A stretch of DNA of 46,911 bases from Lachnospiraceae bacterium UBA4292 (GTDB taxonomy: Bacteria > Bacillota > Clostridia > Lachnospirales > Lachnospiraceae): assembly GCA_002395865.1 (NCBI GenBank), contig DGVE01000168.1:1-46911 (forward strand), read 5' to 3'. Shown here piece by piece: positions 1 to 7,733 of this stretch; the stretch's first letter is position 1; each line of letters opens with the position of its first letter. The notes below the pieces were generated by a model. It was not told where the DNA came from. It saw only the letters and a program-made list of their open reading frames with translations, and did not search any database. A program made the translations under genes and the position numbers.

Positions 1-567
1 TATAACTATTTTGAAAGTTATAAACACGCTGCACCTGAGATTCCGGATGATGTCATGGAAGAAATCGAGTCATCCTCAAAGAATATAGTTGAACAAATGC
101 AGCGGACGAATGAATATATCGAAAAACACCCTGTAGAGCAGCCACTCGAAGGAGAATTTGATTTTAATCACAATCCGTATGACGATTACGATGAGCTGCG
201 GACAAAGCTTGCAGATTTCATTCCGGATTTCAATATGAGGCTTAAGTTCAACTCCACTACCGGCAGATTTGATTTTTCGGCTGATATCGATTCGGTGTTT
301 GATATAGCCTGGTACACGCTTGCAAGGATGATCTCAGAAGATCCGGCGCTTGAAAACCGGCAAAGAGAGGAATCAAGGCCGGAAGGGATCATGATCTGCT
401 GCAGGCATTGCGGAAAGTTTTTGATCCGGCGCAGCAATCGGCAGGAATTCTGTGACTCCGAGGAATGCCAGAGAGCCAGAAACGCAAGAAAGCAGATGGC
501 ATATCGGAAACGAAAGGCCGGAAATGATTCTGAAAAGAAAAGCAGACAAAGAAAAACAAAGGGATAA
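1..567 (+). CDS. Zinc-finger-containing hypothetical protein, 5' end cut off
   Basis: The reading frame is open from the first base, so the true start lies outside the window; the ATG at 55 is only the first one visible. The visible part ends with a basic tail (RKQMAYRKRK and beyond). Just before it is a probable zinc-binding region with CRHC followed about 15 residues later by FCDSEEC, a CxxC...CxxxxC arrangement common in small zinc ribbons. The middle is acidic and aromatic and matches no family I can name with certainty; DUF6076-type proteins of Firmicutes have a similar C-terminal zinc finger. It lies about 95 bases upstream of a YhcG-like nuclease, with palindromes between them, so the two may not be cotranscribed. 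No function is assigned. Confidence 0.7.
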   Translation, partial: YNYFESYKHAAPEIPDDVMEEIESSSKNIVEQMQRTNEYIEKHPVEQPLEGEFDFNHNPYDDYDELRTKLADFIPDFNMRLKFNSTTGRFDFSADIDSVFDIAWYTLARMISEDPALENRQREESRPEGIMICCRHCGKFLIRRSNRQEFCDSEECQRARNARKQMAYRKRKAGNDSEKKSRQRKTKG

Positions 568-573
568 TCAAAA

Positions 574-592
574 GTGTCACCGCCGGTGACAC
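574..592. repeat. Perfect 19-base palindrome between genes
   Basis: The arms GTGTCACCG and CGGTGACAC flank a single central C. It lies just after the stop of the upstream gene and has no T-run, so it looks more like a protein-binding site or DNA hairpin than a terminator. The GTGTCA core resembles the arms of the palindromes at 616 and 934. Confidence 0.6.
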
Positions 593-615
593 AATCGGCA
601 GGATAAAGAACGGGT

Positions 616-644
616 AATTTGTGTCAACAGTGTTGCCACAAATT
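616..644. promoter_or_regulatory. 29-base palindrome upstream of the YhcG-like nuclease gene
   Basis: The arms AATTTGTG and CACAAATT, with inner arms CAACA and TGTTG, surround a central G at 630; only the pair 624/636 is mismatched. The site ends 17 bases before the nuclease start. A near-identical perfect palindrome lies inside the nuclease gene at 934-960, which suggests a shared binding protein. This role is inferred. Confidence 0.55.
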
Positions 645-661
645 GAAAGGCGGTAAAGTGA

Positions 662-1669
662 ATGGGCAATGAGATTACATTAGCCGGGGATCTTATTCAG
701 ACCATAAGCCAGTCAAGGCAAAATGCTCTCAGGAAGGTTAACGAAGAACTGATCAACATGTACTGGAAGGTTGGAGAATATCTGGCTGCAGAATCTCACA
801 AGGCTTCGTTTGGTGATGCTTATATTGATTCAATAGCTGAAGAGATCCAGAAAGCATTTCCCGGTATTAAGGGTTTTAACAGACGCGGTCTGTATAGAAT
901 GAAAAAATTCTATGAGACTTATAAGGATGATGAATTTGTGACAACACTGTTGTCACAAATAAGCTGGTCGAATCATCTTGCGATAATATCTAAAGCGAAG
1001 TCAGAAGAAGAGCGACATTTTTATATTGCCCTCTGTGCGAAAGAGAACTATTCCGCACGGGAATTATCCCGTCAGATCGACAGCGGTTATTATGAAAGAT
1101 ATATGCTGTCCAAAGAGAAACTATTGCCGGAACCGATCAAAGGATTGAAAGAAAACCCGTTTTTGGATTCCTATGTAATTGAATTTCTTGATCTGCCTTC
1201 AAATTATAAGGAATCAGATCTGAGAAAAGGTCTGATCCGGAATATGAAGGACTTCATCCTCGAAGTAGGGAAAGACTTTACATTCATTGATGAAGAATAC
1301 CGTGTACAGGTTGGCGGGAAAGACTTCAAAATCGATCTTCTCTTCTTCCATAGGGGATTACAGTGCCTTGTAGCATTTGAGCTGAAAATCGGGGAGTTCA
1401 AGCCGGAATATATTTCCAAGATGGATTTTTATCTGGAAGCTCTTGACCGGCAGAAGAAAAAAGAAAATGAAAATCCAAGTGTGGGTATAATATTGTGCGC
1501 ATCAAAGGATGATGAAGTGGTTGAATATGCAATGAGCAGGACGCTCTCTCCGATGATGGTTGCAGAATATCAGCTTCAGCTGCCTGATAAGAGTGTTATG
1601 CAGAAAAAACTGCAGGAATTGATCAATATGCCTCTGATTGAGGACGGCGAAGGAGGAAATGTCGAATGA
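662..1669 (+). CDS. YhcG/DUF1016-family PD-(D/E)XK nuclease
   Basis: This 335-residue protein has the two-part YhcG layout. The N-terminal helical DUF1016 domain spans about residues 10-160 (SRQNALRKVNEELINMYWKV, later QISWSNHL). The C-terminal PD-(D/E)XK nuclease-fold domain spans about 170-320. The catalytic acidic residue D225 (FKID) and the E240-L-K242 motif are present, so the nuclease site looks intact. Length is normal for the family. YhcG-type proteins are found widely in bacteria, often near restriction systems or mobile DNA; their natural role is not firmly established. The gene stands alone, carries a perfect 27-base palindrome at 934-960 and has another palindrome just upstream. 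The ATG at 662 follows AAAGGCGGTAAAGTGA, a modest ribosome binding site. Confidence 0.88.
   Translation: MGNEITLAGDLIQTISQSRQNALRKVNEELINMYWKVGEYLAAESHKASFGDAYIDSIAEEIQKAFPGIKGFNRRGLYRMKKFYETYKDDEFVTTLLSQISWSNHLAIISKAKSEEERHFYIALCAKENYSARELSRQIDSGYYERYMLSKEKLLPEPIKGLKENPFLDSYVIEFLDLPSNYKESDLRKGLIRNMKDFILEVGKDFTFIDEEYRVQVGGKDFKIDLLFFHRGLQCLVAFELKIGEFKPEYISKMDFYLEALDRQKKKENENPSVGIILCASKDDEVVEYAMSRTLSPMMVAEYQLQLPDKSVMQKKLQELINMPLIEDGEGGNVE
934..960. repeat. Perfect 27-base palindrome inside the nuclease gene
   Basis: The arms ATTTGTGACAACA and TGTTGTCACAAAT are exact reverse complements around a central C at 947. The stretch encodes VTTLLSQ in the conserved N-terminal domain. Its arms match the intergenic palindrome at 616-644. 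Confidence 0.75.
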
Positions 1670-1844
1670 TCAGGAAAGAAAACAATACTTAACTTTGATT
1701 GCCTTTGTCATAAGCGACCTCCTTCAAGCGAAAAGTGGATATGAGAGCTGTATGTTTCGATATCCTGTATCAAATTGTCATTTCCGCTTGAAGGCTGTCT
1801 GTCAAACGCCTATAAAATCTGTGTTCTTCAAAAATCCCTATGAC
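1670..1844. other. Gene-free spacer with a long inverted repeat
   Basis: Between the nuclease stop and the terminator there is no convincing gene. It holds an exact 10-base inverted repeat, CCTTCAAGCG at 1721-1730 and CGCTTGAAGG at 1785-1794, separated by 54 bases, which could fold into a long hairpin in the 3' untranslated region. A frame starting at ATG 1661 after GAAGGAGGAA runs to 1922 but crosses the terminator, so I do not call it. Confidence 0.45.
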
Positions 1845-1876
1845 GCACCGCCAAAGGAGGCGGGGCTCTTTTTTTT
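1845..1876 (+). terminator. Rho-independent terminator
   Basis: A GC-rich hairpin (CCGCC at 1848-1852 pairing with GGCGG at 1859-1863, extended by outer GC pairs) is followed by a run of T at 1869-1876. It ends the upstream transcript before the hydrogenase promoter. Confidence 0.8.
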
Positions 1877-1896
1877 CATATATATGATCATATCGT

Positions 1897-1925
1897 TTGA
1901 CAATGCACAAAAAAATGATTAAACT
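1897..1925 (+). promoter_or_regulatory. Promoter for the hydrogenase gene
   Basis: A consensus -35 TTGACA at 1897-1902 and a -10 TAAACT at 1920-1925 are separated by 17 bases, directly after the upstream terminator and about 30 bases before the start codon. Confidence 0.6.
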
Positions 1926-1956
1926 TAAGGCATCACTGCTTTAAAAGGAAATCAAA

Positions 1957-3468
1957 ATGCGCGGTTTAAAAACAACAAAAAACAGAATCAGACATCAGGT
2001 CTTTACAGAGGTGGCCAGAATGGCCTTTGAGGGGACCGATTTTTCACGCCTTGAGGAGCTGCCCTATAAGCTTGTTCCGGGTGAGATAAGCACATATTAT
2101 GACAATATCTTTTTGGAACGAGCCATAATAGGAGAAAGGATAAGGAACACGATGGGACTGCCGGTCAGGAAGCTGTCCCAGCACACTCTTTTGTCCGACG
2201 GATTCGAGAATGCCGACATAGCAGAAAAATATTATGAGCCCCCTCTTGTAAACATAATCAAATTTGCATGCCACGCCTGCCCTGAAAAAAGAACCTATGT
2301 CACGGACGGGTGCCAAGGCTGTCTCGAGCACCCCTGCAAGGAGGTCTGTCCCAAGGGTGCCGTTTCCATCAAAAACGGCAGATCCTGTATCGACCCGTCA
2401 AAATGCATCAACTGCGGAAAATGCATCCAGGCATGCCAGTATAACGCCATTATCCGTCAGGAAAGGCCCTGCGCAAAGTCCTGCGGCATGCATGCGATAA
2501 AATCTGACGAATACGGCAGAGCCGACATAGACCAGGATCTGTGCGTCTCATGCGGGCAGTGCCTTGTAAGCTGTCCCTTCGGCGCTATAGTCGACAAAAG
2601 CCAGATATATCAGACCTGTCTGGCATTAAAAAGCGGGGTACCGGTCTATGCTGCGATCGCCCCGTCTTATGTAACACAGTTCGGCCAGATGGCAGATGAG
2701 GGGCACATGCGCTCGGCTCTTAAGGCGGTAGGCTTTAAGGATATGGTCGAGGTCTCTGTCGGTGCAGACCTGTGTGCCATACAGGAGGCCGAGGATTTTT
2801 TAAACGAGGTTCCCGACAAGCTTCCGTTCATGGGAACGAGCTGCTGCCCCTCCTGGTCAGTCATGGCGAAGAAACAGTTTCCTCAGTACGCCGAATGCAT
2901 ATCCATGACACTGACCCCGATGGTTCTTACCGCAAGGATGATAAAGAAGCAGCATCCGGATGCCAGAGTGGTCTTCATCGGCCCGTGTGCCGCCAAAAAA
3001 CTCGAAGCCAGCAGGAAGAGCGTGCGAAGTGAAGTCGATTTTGTGCTTACATTTGAAGAGATGGCCGGCATATTCGACGCTAAAGAAATAGATCCGAACA
3101 CAGTCGATCCCGAGGAGAGCCGTAACGAATCGAGCGCCGACGGCAAGGGCTTTGCAGTTCAGGGAGGGGTAGCGAGAGCGGTCGTAAATGTGATCAAAGA
3201 AAAGCATCCCGAGATGGAGGTAAACGTCGCAAGTGCCCAGGGGCTTGACGAATGTCGCAGAATGATGATGCTTGCAAAGGCCGGAAAGTACAACGGCTAT
3301 CTTCTGGAAGGCATGGCGTGCCCCGGAGGATGCATGGGAGGCGCCGGCGTCATAAGTGATGTCGTAAAGGCATCTGCGTCTTTAGAGGCGGATAAAAACA
3401 GGACCGAGAAGAAGAGGAGTACCGAGACCGAGTTCGGTTCCTATCTGGAGCTGATTACAAGGGAATAA
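1957..3468 (+). CDS. Monomeric [FeFe]-hydrogenase, group-B-like
   Basis: This 503-residue cytoplasmic iron-sulfur protein would catalyse reversible proton/H2 conversion. After an N-terminal segment of about 100 residues come several cysteine clusters: CHACPEKRTYVTDGCQGC, a CxxCxxCxxxCP-type ferredoxin motif (CINCGKCIQAC), CAKSC, and CVSCGQCLVSCP. These would carry electrons to the H-cluster. The H-cluster motifs are TSCCPSW (C296, C297), GPCAAKK (C344) and ACPGGCMGG (C455, C459). The GPC in place of MPC and the absence of an N-terminal [2Fe-2S] domain fit group B enzymes of anaerobic Firmicutes, whose role is poorly known. It is a single gene with its own promoter and terminator. No maturases (HydEFG) or partner subunits are in the window, so it depends on genes elsewhere. 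Confidence 0.9.
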   Translation: MRGLKTTKNRIRHQVFTEVARMAFEGTDFSRLEELPYKLVPGEISTYYDNIFLERAIIGERIRNTMGLPVRKLSQHTLLSDGFENADIAEKYYEPPLVNIIKFACHACPEKRTYVTDGCQGCLEHPCKEVCPKGAVSIKNGRSCIDPSKCINCGKCIQACQYNAIIRQERPCAKSCGMHAIKSDEYGRADIDQDLCVSCGQCLVSCPFGAIVDKSQIYQTCLALKSGVPVYAAIAPSYVTQFGQMADEGHMRSALKAVGFKDMVEVSVGADLCAIQEAEDFLNEVPDKLPFMGTSCCPSWSVMAKKQFPQYAECISMTLTPMVLTARMIKKQHPDARVVFIGPCAAKKLEASRKSVRSEVDFVLTFEEMAGIFDAKEIDPNTVDPEESRNESSADGKGFAVQGGVARAVVNVIKEKHPEMEVNVASAQGLDECRRMMMLAKAGKYNGYLLEGMACPGGCMGGAGVISDVVKASASLEADKNRTEKKRSTETEFGSYLELITRE

Positions 3469-3470
3469 AG

Positions 3471-3500
3471 AACAGACCGCTGCACGCACAGCGGTCTGTT
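3471..3500. terminator. Bidirectional terminator hairpin between convergent genes
   Basis: A perfect 12-base-pair stem (AACAGACCGCTG with CAGCGGTCTGTT) around a six-base loop lies between the hydrogenase and the convergent acetyltransferase. The T-runs are weak on both sides, but the position suits shared termination. Confidence 0.7.
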
Positions 3501-3511
3501 GTGATATACCG

Positions 3512-4399
3512 TCAATACTCGTCCGGGAACCTGTACCCCTTCGGCAAATGGAACTTGCGGGATATGTCATCCGGCATGGAGGCGGGGTTGTGCACGAGTG
3601 CGGTCTTGTTGCGCCTGAAGCCCTTACGGTTGTAGAAGCCGACCGCGCCGGGGTGGGTGTTTAAGAAGATGTTCTGCCCCTTAAGCTGTTCGGAGAGGTG
3701 GACGATGATGTTCCAGCCGATGTGCAGGCCCTGGTAGGATGGGTCTACGGCCACGTTCAGTATGAGGGCGTGCGAGACTTTGTCGGACACAGCTCTGGCC
3801 ATGCCTGCGAGCCGGCCGTTCACATAGGCCAGGGAGACGTACTGCGAGTGCCTGAATACGTCCTCAGAGACCTTCGGGTCGCGCTCGTGTCCGCCGAAGG
3901 CGGCAGAAAGTACGGTGTTCAGCTCATTATAATCGACTCCGTCCAGTGTGTCAGTGTATACCACATCGCCTTCGCTCGCTGTGTGGGTGCGAGCCGCGCC
4001 TATCACAGGCTTTTCGTTGTAGAATTCGTACTCAAAACGGTAGCCCTCGGGCAGGTAATAGCCTGAAGCCTTCTGCCAAGCGGTCTCCTCCTCGGGCTCA
4101 TGCGCGGTGTAGGTGAAGGAGGTCTTCGAGCGCAGAAAACCCAGCTCCTCGTAAAGAGAAAGGTGCTCCGCATCTGTGCATACGAATACATGCTGTCCGG
4201 ATAGCCTGTCAAGAAGTCTTCTTACAAGCTCACTGCCGATCTGCTCCTCGGAGTATCCGTCAGCTACATTCAGCCCGAACATAAGCGACCAGTCGTAGCC
4301 GTCCGAGATGGCCTGCGCGCCTCCTATTTCCCTTCCCTCATCGAATGCGGTCTCCACCAGTATGTGCTCATTTAAACTGCTTATATATTTTATACCCAT
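3512..4399 (-). CDS. GNAT acetyltransferase with two GNAT-like domains
   Basis: The 295-residue protein is about twice the length of one GNAT domain. The C-terminal half (about 165-270) is a clear GNAT fold: a strand with ILNVAVDPSYQG, the acetyl-CoA loop QGLHIG, and the ending GFYNRKGFRRN. The N-terminal half (about 1-115) has the same order in degenerate form (SLMFGLNVADGYSEEQIGSEL, then SLYEELGFLR), so one half is probably the catalytic unit and the other structural. It would transfer an acetyl group from acetyl-CoA to an amine; the substrate is unknown. The ATG at 4399 is preceded by TGAGGTGCACT. It is convergent with the hydrogenase and appears monocistronic. Confidence 0.8.
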   Translation of the reverse strand: MGIKYISSLNEHILVETAFDEGREIGGAQAISDGYDWSLMFGLNVADGYSEEQIGSELVRRLLDRLSGQHVFVCTDAEHLSLYEELGFLRSKTSFTYTAHEPEEETAWQKASGYYLPEGYRFEYEFYNEKPVIGAARTHTASEGDVVYTDTLDGVDYNELNTVLSAAFGGHERDPKVSEDVFRHSQYVSLAYVNGRLAGMARAVSDKVSHALILNVAVDPSYQGLHIGWNIIVHLSEQLKGQNIFLNTHPGAVGFYNRKGFRRNKTALVHNPASMPDDISRKFHLPKGYRFPDEY

Positions 4400-4543
4400 A
4401 GTGCACCTCAGTTTTTAAGCTTGCCTTTTAACGGGTTGATCGATGCGTCGACCGACAGTTTGAAATCCTTGTCCGCACGCACCTCCTGTGTTTTTCATAG
4501 TACACTACTACATACAGGACCCTTTTGGCAAATACATAAAAAT

Positions 4544-4580
4544 AATCGTCCACGATAAGCAATGGTTATCACGGACGATT
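4544..4580. terminator. Terminator hairpin downstream of the LysR gene
   Basis: AATCGTCC (4544-4551) pairs with GGACGATT (4573-4580), and an inner GATAA/TTATC helix is separated by a two-by-two internal loop. T-rich sequence follows on both strands. It lies just past the stop of the leftward LysR gene. Confidence 0.7.
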
Positions 4581-4606
4581 TTAAACTCTTCATGTATTGA
4601 AAACGA

Positions 4607-5512
4607 TCAGATCGTCTTGTATTTATTAAGCTCTTCGATGTAGGTCCTGCCGTATTTCGAGGGGGCGCTGCCATGCCTTATGATGTAGCCGATCACGAGA
4701 GGATCCTCCTCCTTAAGCTTGATGGAGACGAGGCCTTTGAGTATCGCGTCGTCCCCCGAGAGCATGCCCGAGCCGATGGAGTAGCCGCCTAAAGACGCTA
4801 TGAGTTCCATGGTCGTGGCGCGGTCGTCAGATTTTATCGTCCTGTCGAACTCGTAATCCGCCATAGCCTCCTCATTCAGGTAGTAGCTCTTGTCGCTCTC
4901 CTGGTCGAAGGATATGCAGGGATAGCCCTTAAGCTCCTCGAGAGATACCTCGCTCCTTCCCGCATATTCGTGGTCCTTCCAGACATAGACATAGGTCTCG
5001 CAGACCATGAGCGGTGTGAATTCGAGGCTGTATTCCTTGAAGAGCTTTCTCATGAGAGCCTCACCGGAATTTGAAAATGATATCACACCAACCTCGCTCT
5101 TAAGGGTCCGCACGTCCTCGAGCACATTTTCGGTGCGGGTCTCATGGATGGAGAAGGAATAGCGTTCGGGGGAGTGTATCTTCAGCATATCCGCAAATGC
5201 CCTGATGGCGAAGTTGTAGTGTTGCGTGGAGACGGAGAAGCGCTCCTTGCCGCGGTCGCGCGAGAGATACCTGTCCTCGAGTATCTCGTACTGGCCGAGG
5301 GCCTTCTTCGCGTATGCGACGAATTCCCTGCCCTCGTCCGTGAGGGAAATGCCCTTGTTGGTCCTCTCAAATATCAGTATGCCCAGCTCATCTTCAAGAT
5401 CGCGGATACTGGAGGATAGGGCCGGCTGGGATACGAAGAGCCCCGTGGCGGCCTCTCGTATGGAGGATGCCCCCGCGACTGCGAGGACGTATTTTATCTG
5501 AGTTATGTTCAT
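4607..5512 (-). CDS. LysR-family transcriptional regulator
   Basis: At 301 residues this is a standard LysR-type regulator. The N-terminal winged helix-turn-helix (about 1-60) has the usual wording: AATGLFVSQPALSSSIRDLE, then ELGILIFERTNKGISLTDEG. It is followed by a linker helix and a periplasmic-binding-protein-like effector domain (about 90-295). Regulators of this class usually control a divergent or nearby gene in response to a small molecule. Here the divergent neighbour is the ECF sigma gene at 5677, and the two promoter regions lie back to back, so the regulator may affect its own or the sigma gene's expression. The ligand cannot be told from sequence. The start ATG is preceded by AAAGGAACGCAGC. 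Confidence 0.9.
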   Translation of the reverse strand: MNITQIKYVLAVAGASSIREAATGLFVSQPALSSSIRDLEDELGILIFERTNKGISLTDEGREFVAYAKKALGQYEILEDRYLSRDRGKERFSVSTQHYNFAIRAFADMLKIHSPERYSFSIHETRTENVLEDVRTLKSEVGVISFSNSGEALMRKLFKEYSLEFTPLMVCETYVYVWKDHEYAGRSEVSLEELKGYPCISFDQESDKSYYLNEEAMADYEFDRTIKSDDRATTMELIASLGGYSIGSGMLSGDDAILKGLVSIKLKEEDPLVIGYIIRHGSAPSKYGRTYIEELNKYKTI

Positions 5513-5551
5513 GCTGCGTTCCTTTCACATAAAGCACGGTTTTCCGAGTTG

Positions 5552-5580
5552 AGTATAAAGACCATGGCGAGCTTTTTCAA
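5552..5580 (-). promoter_or_regulatory. Promoter for the LysR gene
   Basis: Read leftward, TTGAAA (complement of 5575-5580) and TATACT (complement of 5552-5557) are spaced by 17 bases, about 40 bases before the LysR start. Confidence 0.65.
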
Positions 5581-5610
5581 CAAAAATCTTCCGTAAAAAT
5601 GATTTTTCGG

Positions 5611-5619
5611 TGATATAAT
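5611..5619 (+). promoter_or_regulatory. Extended -10 promoter for the sigma-factor gene
   Basis: TGATATAAT is an extended -10 element. No good -35 is present, so activation or recognition by an alternative sigma factor is possible. It lies about 30 bases from the divergent LysR promoter. Confidence 0.5.
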
Positions 5620-5676
5620 CACTCATAAACGGTGTATTCGGTAATAGAGACGTTAAGAGGAAGGAGGGGTATACGG

Positions 5677-6234
5677 ATGGACGACAGGAAGATCGTCGAG
5701 CTGCTTCTGGCCCGGGACGAGCGCGCAGTGTCCGGGATAGAGGAGAGCTACACATCTATGATACGTTCCATAGCAGGCAAATATCTTTCGGACAGAAGGG
5801 ATATCGAAGAGTGTGTAAATGACACCCTGATGTCCGTCTGGAACGATACTCCGCCGGGGTCGCCGCGCATGCTGAAGGTGTACATAGCGAGAATTGCGAA
5901 ATGCAGCGCCATAAATATGCGCCGCGACAGTATGCGGGCAAAGCGTGGAGGCGGTCAGATCGACGCGGTGATCGACGAGCTGGAGGACGTGTGTTCCGGC
6001 CTGGGCGATCCGGAGGATATGGTGGTCACGCAGGAGCTCACCGGTATCGTAAATGCGTTTCTGAAGGCTTCGCAGGAGCTCGACGCGGGCATCTTCATCA
6101 GGCGCTACTGGTTCGGCGAGTCCTCCGCTGAGATAGCCGCCCGCTACGGTATTAATCCTCTGAACGTAAATCTCAGGCTTTCGAGGTTTCGAAAGAAGCT
6201 GAGAGAGCATCTGAAAAAGAACGGGTATGAGTAG
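5677..6234 (+). CDS. ECF-type RNA polymerase sigma factor
   Basis: The 185-residue protein has sigma region 2 at about 10-85 (SIAGKYLSDRRDIEECVNDT, then the helix VWNDTPPGSPRMLKVYIARI) and sigma region 4 at about 125-180 (IFIRRYWFGESSAEIAARYG, then a recognition helix NVNLRLSRFRKKLREHL). It would direct RNA polymerase to a small regulon. I start it at ATG 5677, because GGAAGGAGGGGT sits at ideal spacing before it; an ATG at 5632 in the same frame lacks such a site. The next gene, 42 bases on, encodes a single-pass membrane protein that may be its anti-sigma factor. Confidence 0.85.
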   Translation: MDDRKIVELLLARDERAVSGIEESYTSMIRSIAGKYLSDRRDIEECVNDTLMSVWNDTPPGSPRMLKVYIARIAKCSAINMRRDSMRAKRGGGQIDAVIDELEDVCSGLGDPEDMVVTQELTGIVNAFLKASQELDAGIFIRRYWFGESSAEIAARYGINPLNVNLRLSRFRKKLREHLKKNGYE

Positions 6235-6276
6235 ACCCGAAGCCTCGGGCTGAGGGCTTTATTACAAGGAGGCACC

Positions 6277-7641
6277 ATGGATAAAAAACAGTTATTTGAT
6301 GCGATAGACGGTATAGACGACTCCCTGATAGAGAGAAGCTACAGGAAGCCGAAGAAGAAAAAGAGCCACGAATGGGTGTGGATAGTCGCTGCTGCTGCGG
6401 CTGTTCTGCTTATAGTGGCCGCCACAAGCAGGAAGTTTATAAACAACGACAGTGTAGCTTCGGCTTCGGGGACGACTGAGCAGGTGCAGGACAGCTTGGA
6501 AGCGAATGATGTAACGGCTGCCGCCCCGGAGACTGCGGAAAACAAAAGCCCCGTGGTCGACCTGAATACGGTCGTAAGCGGTTATATATGCGATCAGAGG
6601 TCATTCAACGGGGGCAATGCGAGGAGCTATGTGACATTTGACGACAAAAACTTTTACTGTATGTGTAACCTGAACTTTCAGAACAGGGCGATAGACCTTC
6701 AGACAGGGCAGGTAGGCCATGTGTGCAGGGATCCGGGATGCAGGCATTTTACCACATACACAGACTGCATCGATAACGATAGTTACAGTAACTTTATCGC
6801 CGTGGGAGATGATCTGTATTACACAAGTGACAATTCACTTATAAGGGTATCCGGCGACAAGACCGAAACGATCTACACAAACAATTTTTATTCCACGCGC
6901 GCGGGAGAGCAGGCGCAGACCTACAATTTTAAGTCGTATTTTGTTCTCGGCGGTATAGCCTCGTACGGAAGCAAGCTTTATATCGTGGGTATAACCTGCG
7001 TCATGTCCTACGATGTCCTTACGGGAGAGATCACAGAGCCTGTCGAGATCAGTGAAAATTCGATCTGGTCATTATGCTGCACGGGTGACAGGTTGTATTA
7101 TCTGGACAGTAATAACCGGTTCTTCAGCTGTCGTACGGACGGAAGCGATATATGTGAACTGGGATATGATGTAACGCAGCTCTACAGCTATGAGGGCGCT
7201 GTGTATTACACGAAGCTGAACGAGAAGAGAGGACTCGACCTGTACAGGCTGGACTATATCTACGGCGATCCGGTCAAGCTGATAGACGACTGCTATGCGA
7301 ACTTTGCCATCAACAACGGGTATATATATTACCAGCATTACAAGGAAAATGATACAACACTGTATATGTATGATATGGCTACGGGAGGAATCAATCAGTT
7401 CTCGATCGACTATTCGTCGCTGTCATCAGGAAGTCGAAGCTATTACGAACCGGTGAAAAGCAATTTCACTGAAATGATAAAGGATATAAGAGGAGGTTCG
7501 GTACCAAACGGGATATACGATATCTTCACATCGCCCCACTTAGACAGTGTGTTCGTAAGGGATGATTACAACCGGCTGGTGTTTGTTTTTAAGGCGGGAA
7601 GTACCGAATACAAGGTGGTGGATTATAATTGTTTCCCGTGA
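6277..7641 (+). CDS. Single-pass membrane protein with propeller-like ectodomain, possible anti-sigma factor
   Basis: The 454-residue protein has a short basic cytoplasmic segment (1-33, ending KPKKKKSHEW), one membrane helix (about 34-50, VWIVAAAAAVLLIVAAT), a Ser/Thr/Glu-rich linker to about 95, and a large outer domain. That domain contains at least five repeats of the type GDDLYYTSDNSLIRVS or GDRLYYLDSNNRFFSC at about 45-residue spacing, like blades of the DUF5050 type of beta-propeller. A cysteine cluster (CMCNLN, VCRDPGCRHF, DCID at about 127-165) could bind metal or form disulfides. The gene follows the ECF sigma gene with a 42-base gap and begins after ACAAGGAGGCACC. The topology and position fit a sensor or anti-sigma factor, but the cytoplasmic part shows no recognisable anti-sigma domain. 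Confidence 0.7.
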   Translation: MDKKQLFDAIDGIDDSLIERSYRKPKKKKSHEWVWIVAAAAAVLLIVAATSRKFINNDSVASASGTTEQVQDSLEANDVTAAAPETAENKSPVVDLNTVVSGYICDQRSFNGGNARSYVTFDDKNFYCMCNLNFQNRAIDLQTGQVGHVCRDPGCRHFTTYTDCIDNDSYSNFIAVGDDLYYTSDNSLIRVSGDKTETIYTNNFYSTRAGEQAQTYNFKSYFVLGGIASYGSKLYIVGITCVMSYDVLTGEITEPVEISENSIWSLCCTGDRLYYLDSNNRFFSCRTDGSDICELGYDVTQLYSYEGAVYYTKLNEKRGLDLYRLDYIYGDPVKLIDDCYANFAINNGYIYYQHYKENDTTLYMYDMATGGINQFSIDYSSLSSGSRSYYEPVKSNFTEMIKDIRGGSVPNGIYDIFTSPHLDSVFVRDDYNRLVFVFKAGSTEYKVVDYNCFP

Positions 7642-7700
7642 TAAGTTTATAAAAACTTTACTTTTCATACACATTTTCTTCGCACAGCGGTGCTAATATG

Positions 7701-7709
7701 TGCTATAAT
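7701..7709 (+). promoter_or_regulatory. Extended -10 promoter for the two-component operon
   Basis: TGCTATAAT is a full extended -10 element 24 bases before the kinase start. The -35 region (TTCGCA at 7679) is poor, as expected for extended -10 promoters. Confidence 0.6.
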
Positions 7710-7733
7710 CGGTAGGAAAGACGAGGTTTTACT

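Noticed and set aside
1638..1922. Open frame overlapping the end of the nuclease gene, with GAAGGAGGAA before an internal ATG at 1661
   Set aside because: It reads through the inverted repeat, the terminator hairpin and the hydrogenase promoter region, and its product has no coherent domain.
4408..4482. Possible 24-residue leader peptide on the reverse strand before the acetyltransferase at 3512-4399
   Set aside because: The only start is a GTG that overlaps the AGGAGG itself, so no usable ribosome site remains; the sequence is too short to judge by composition.
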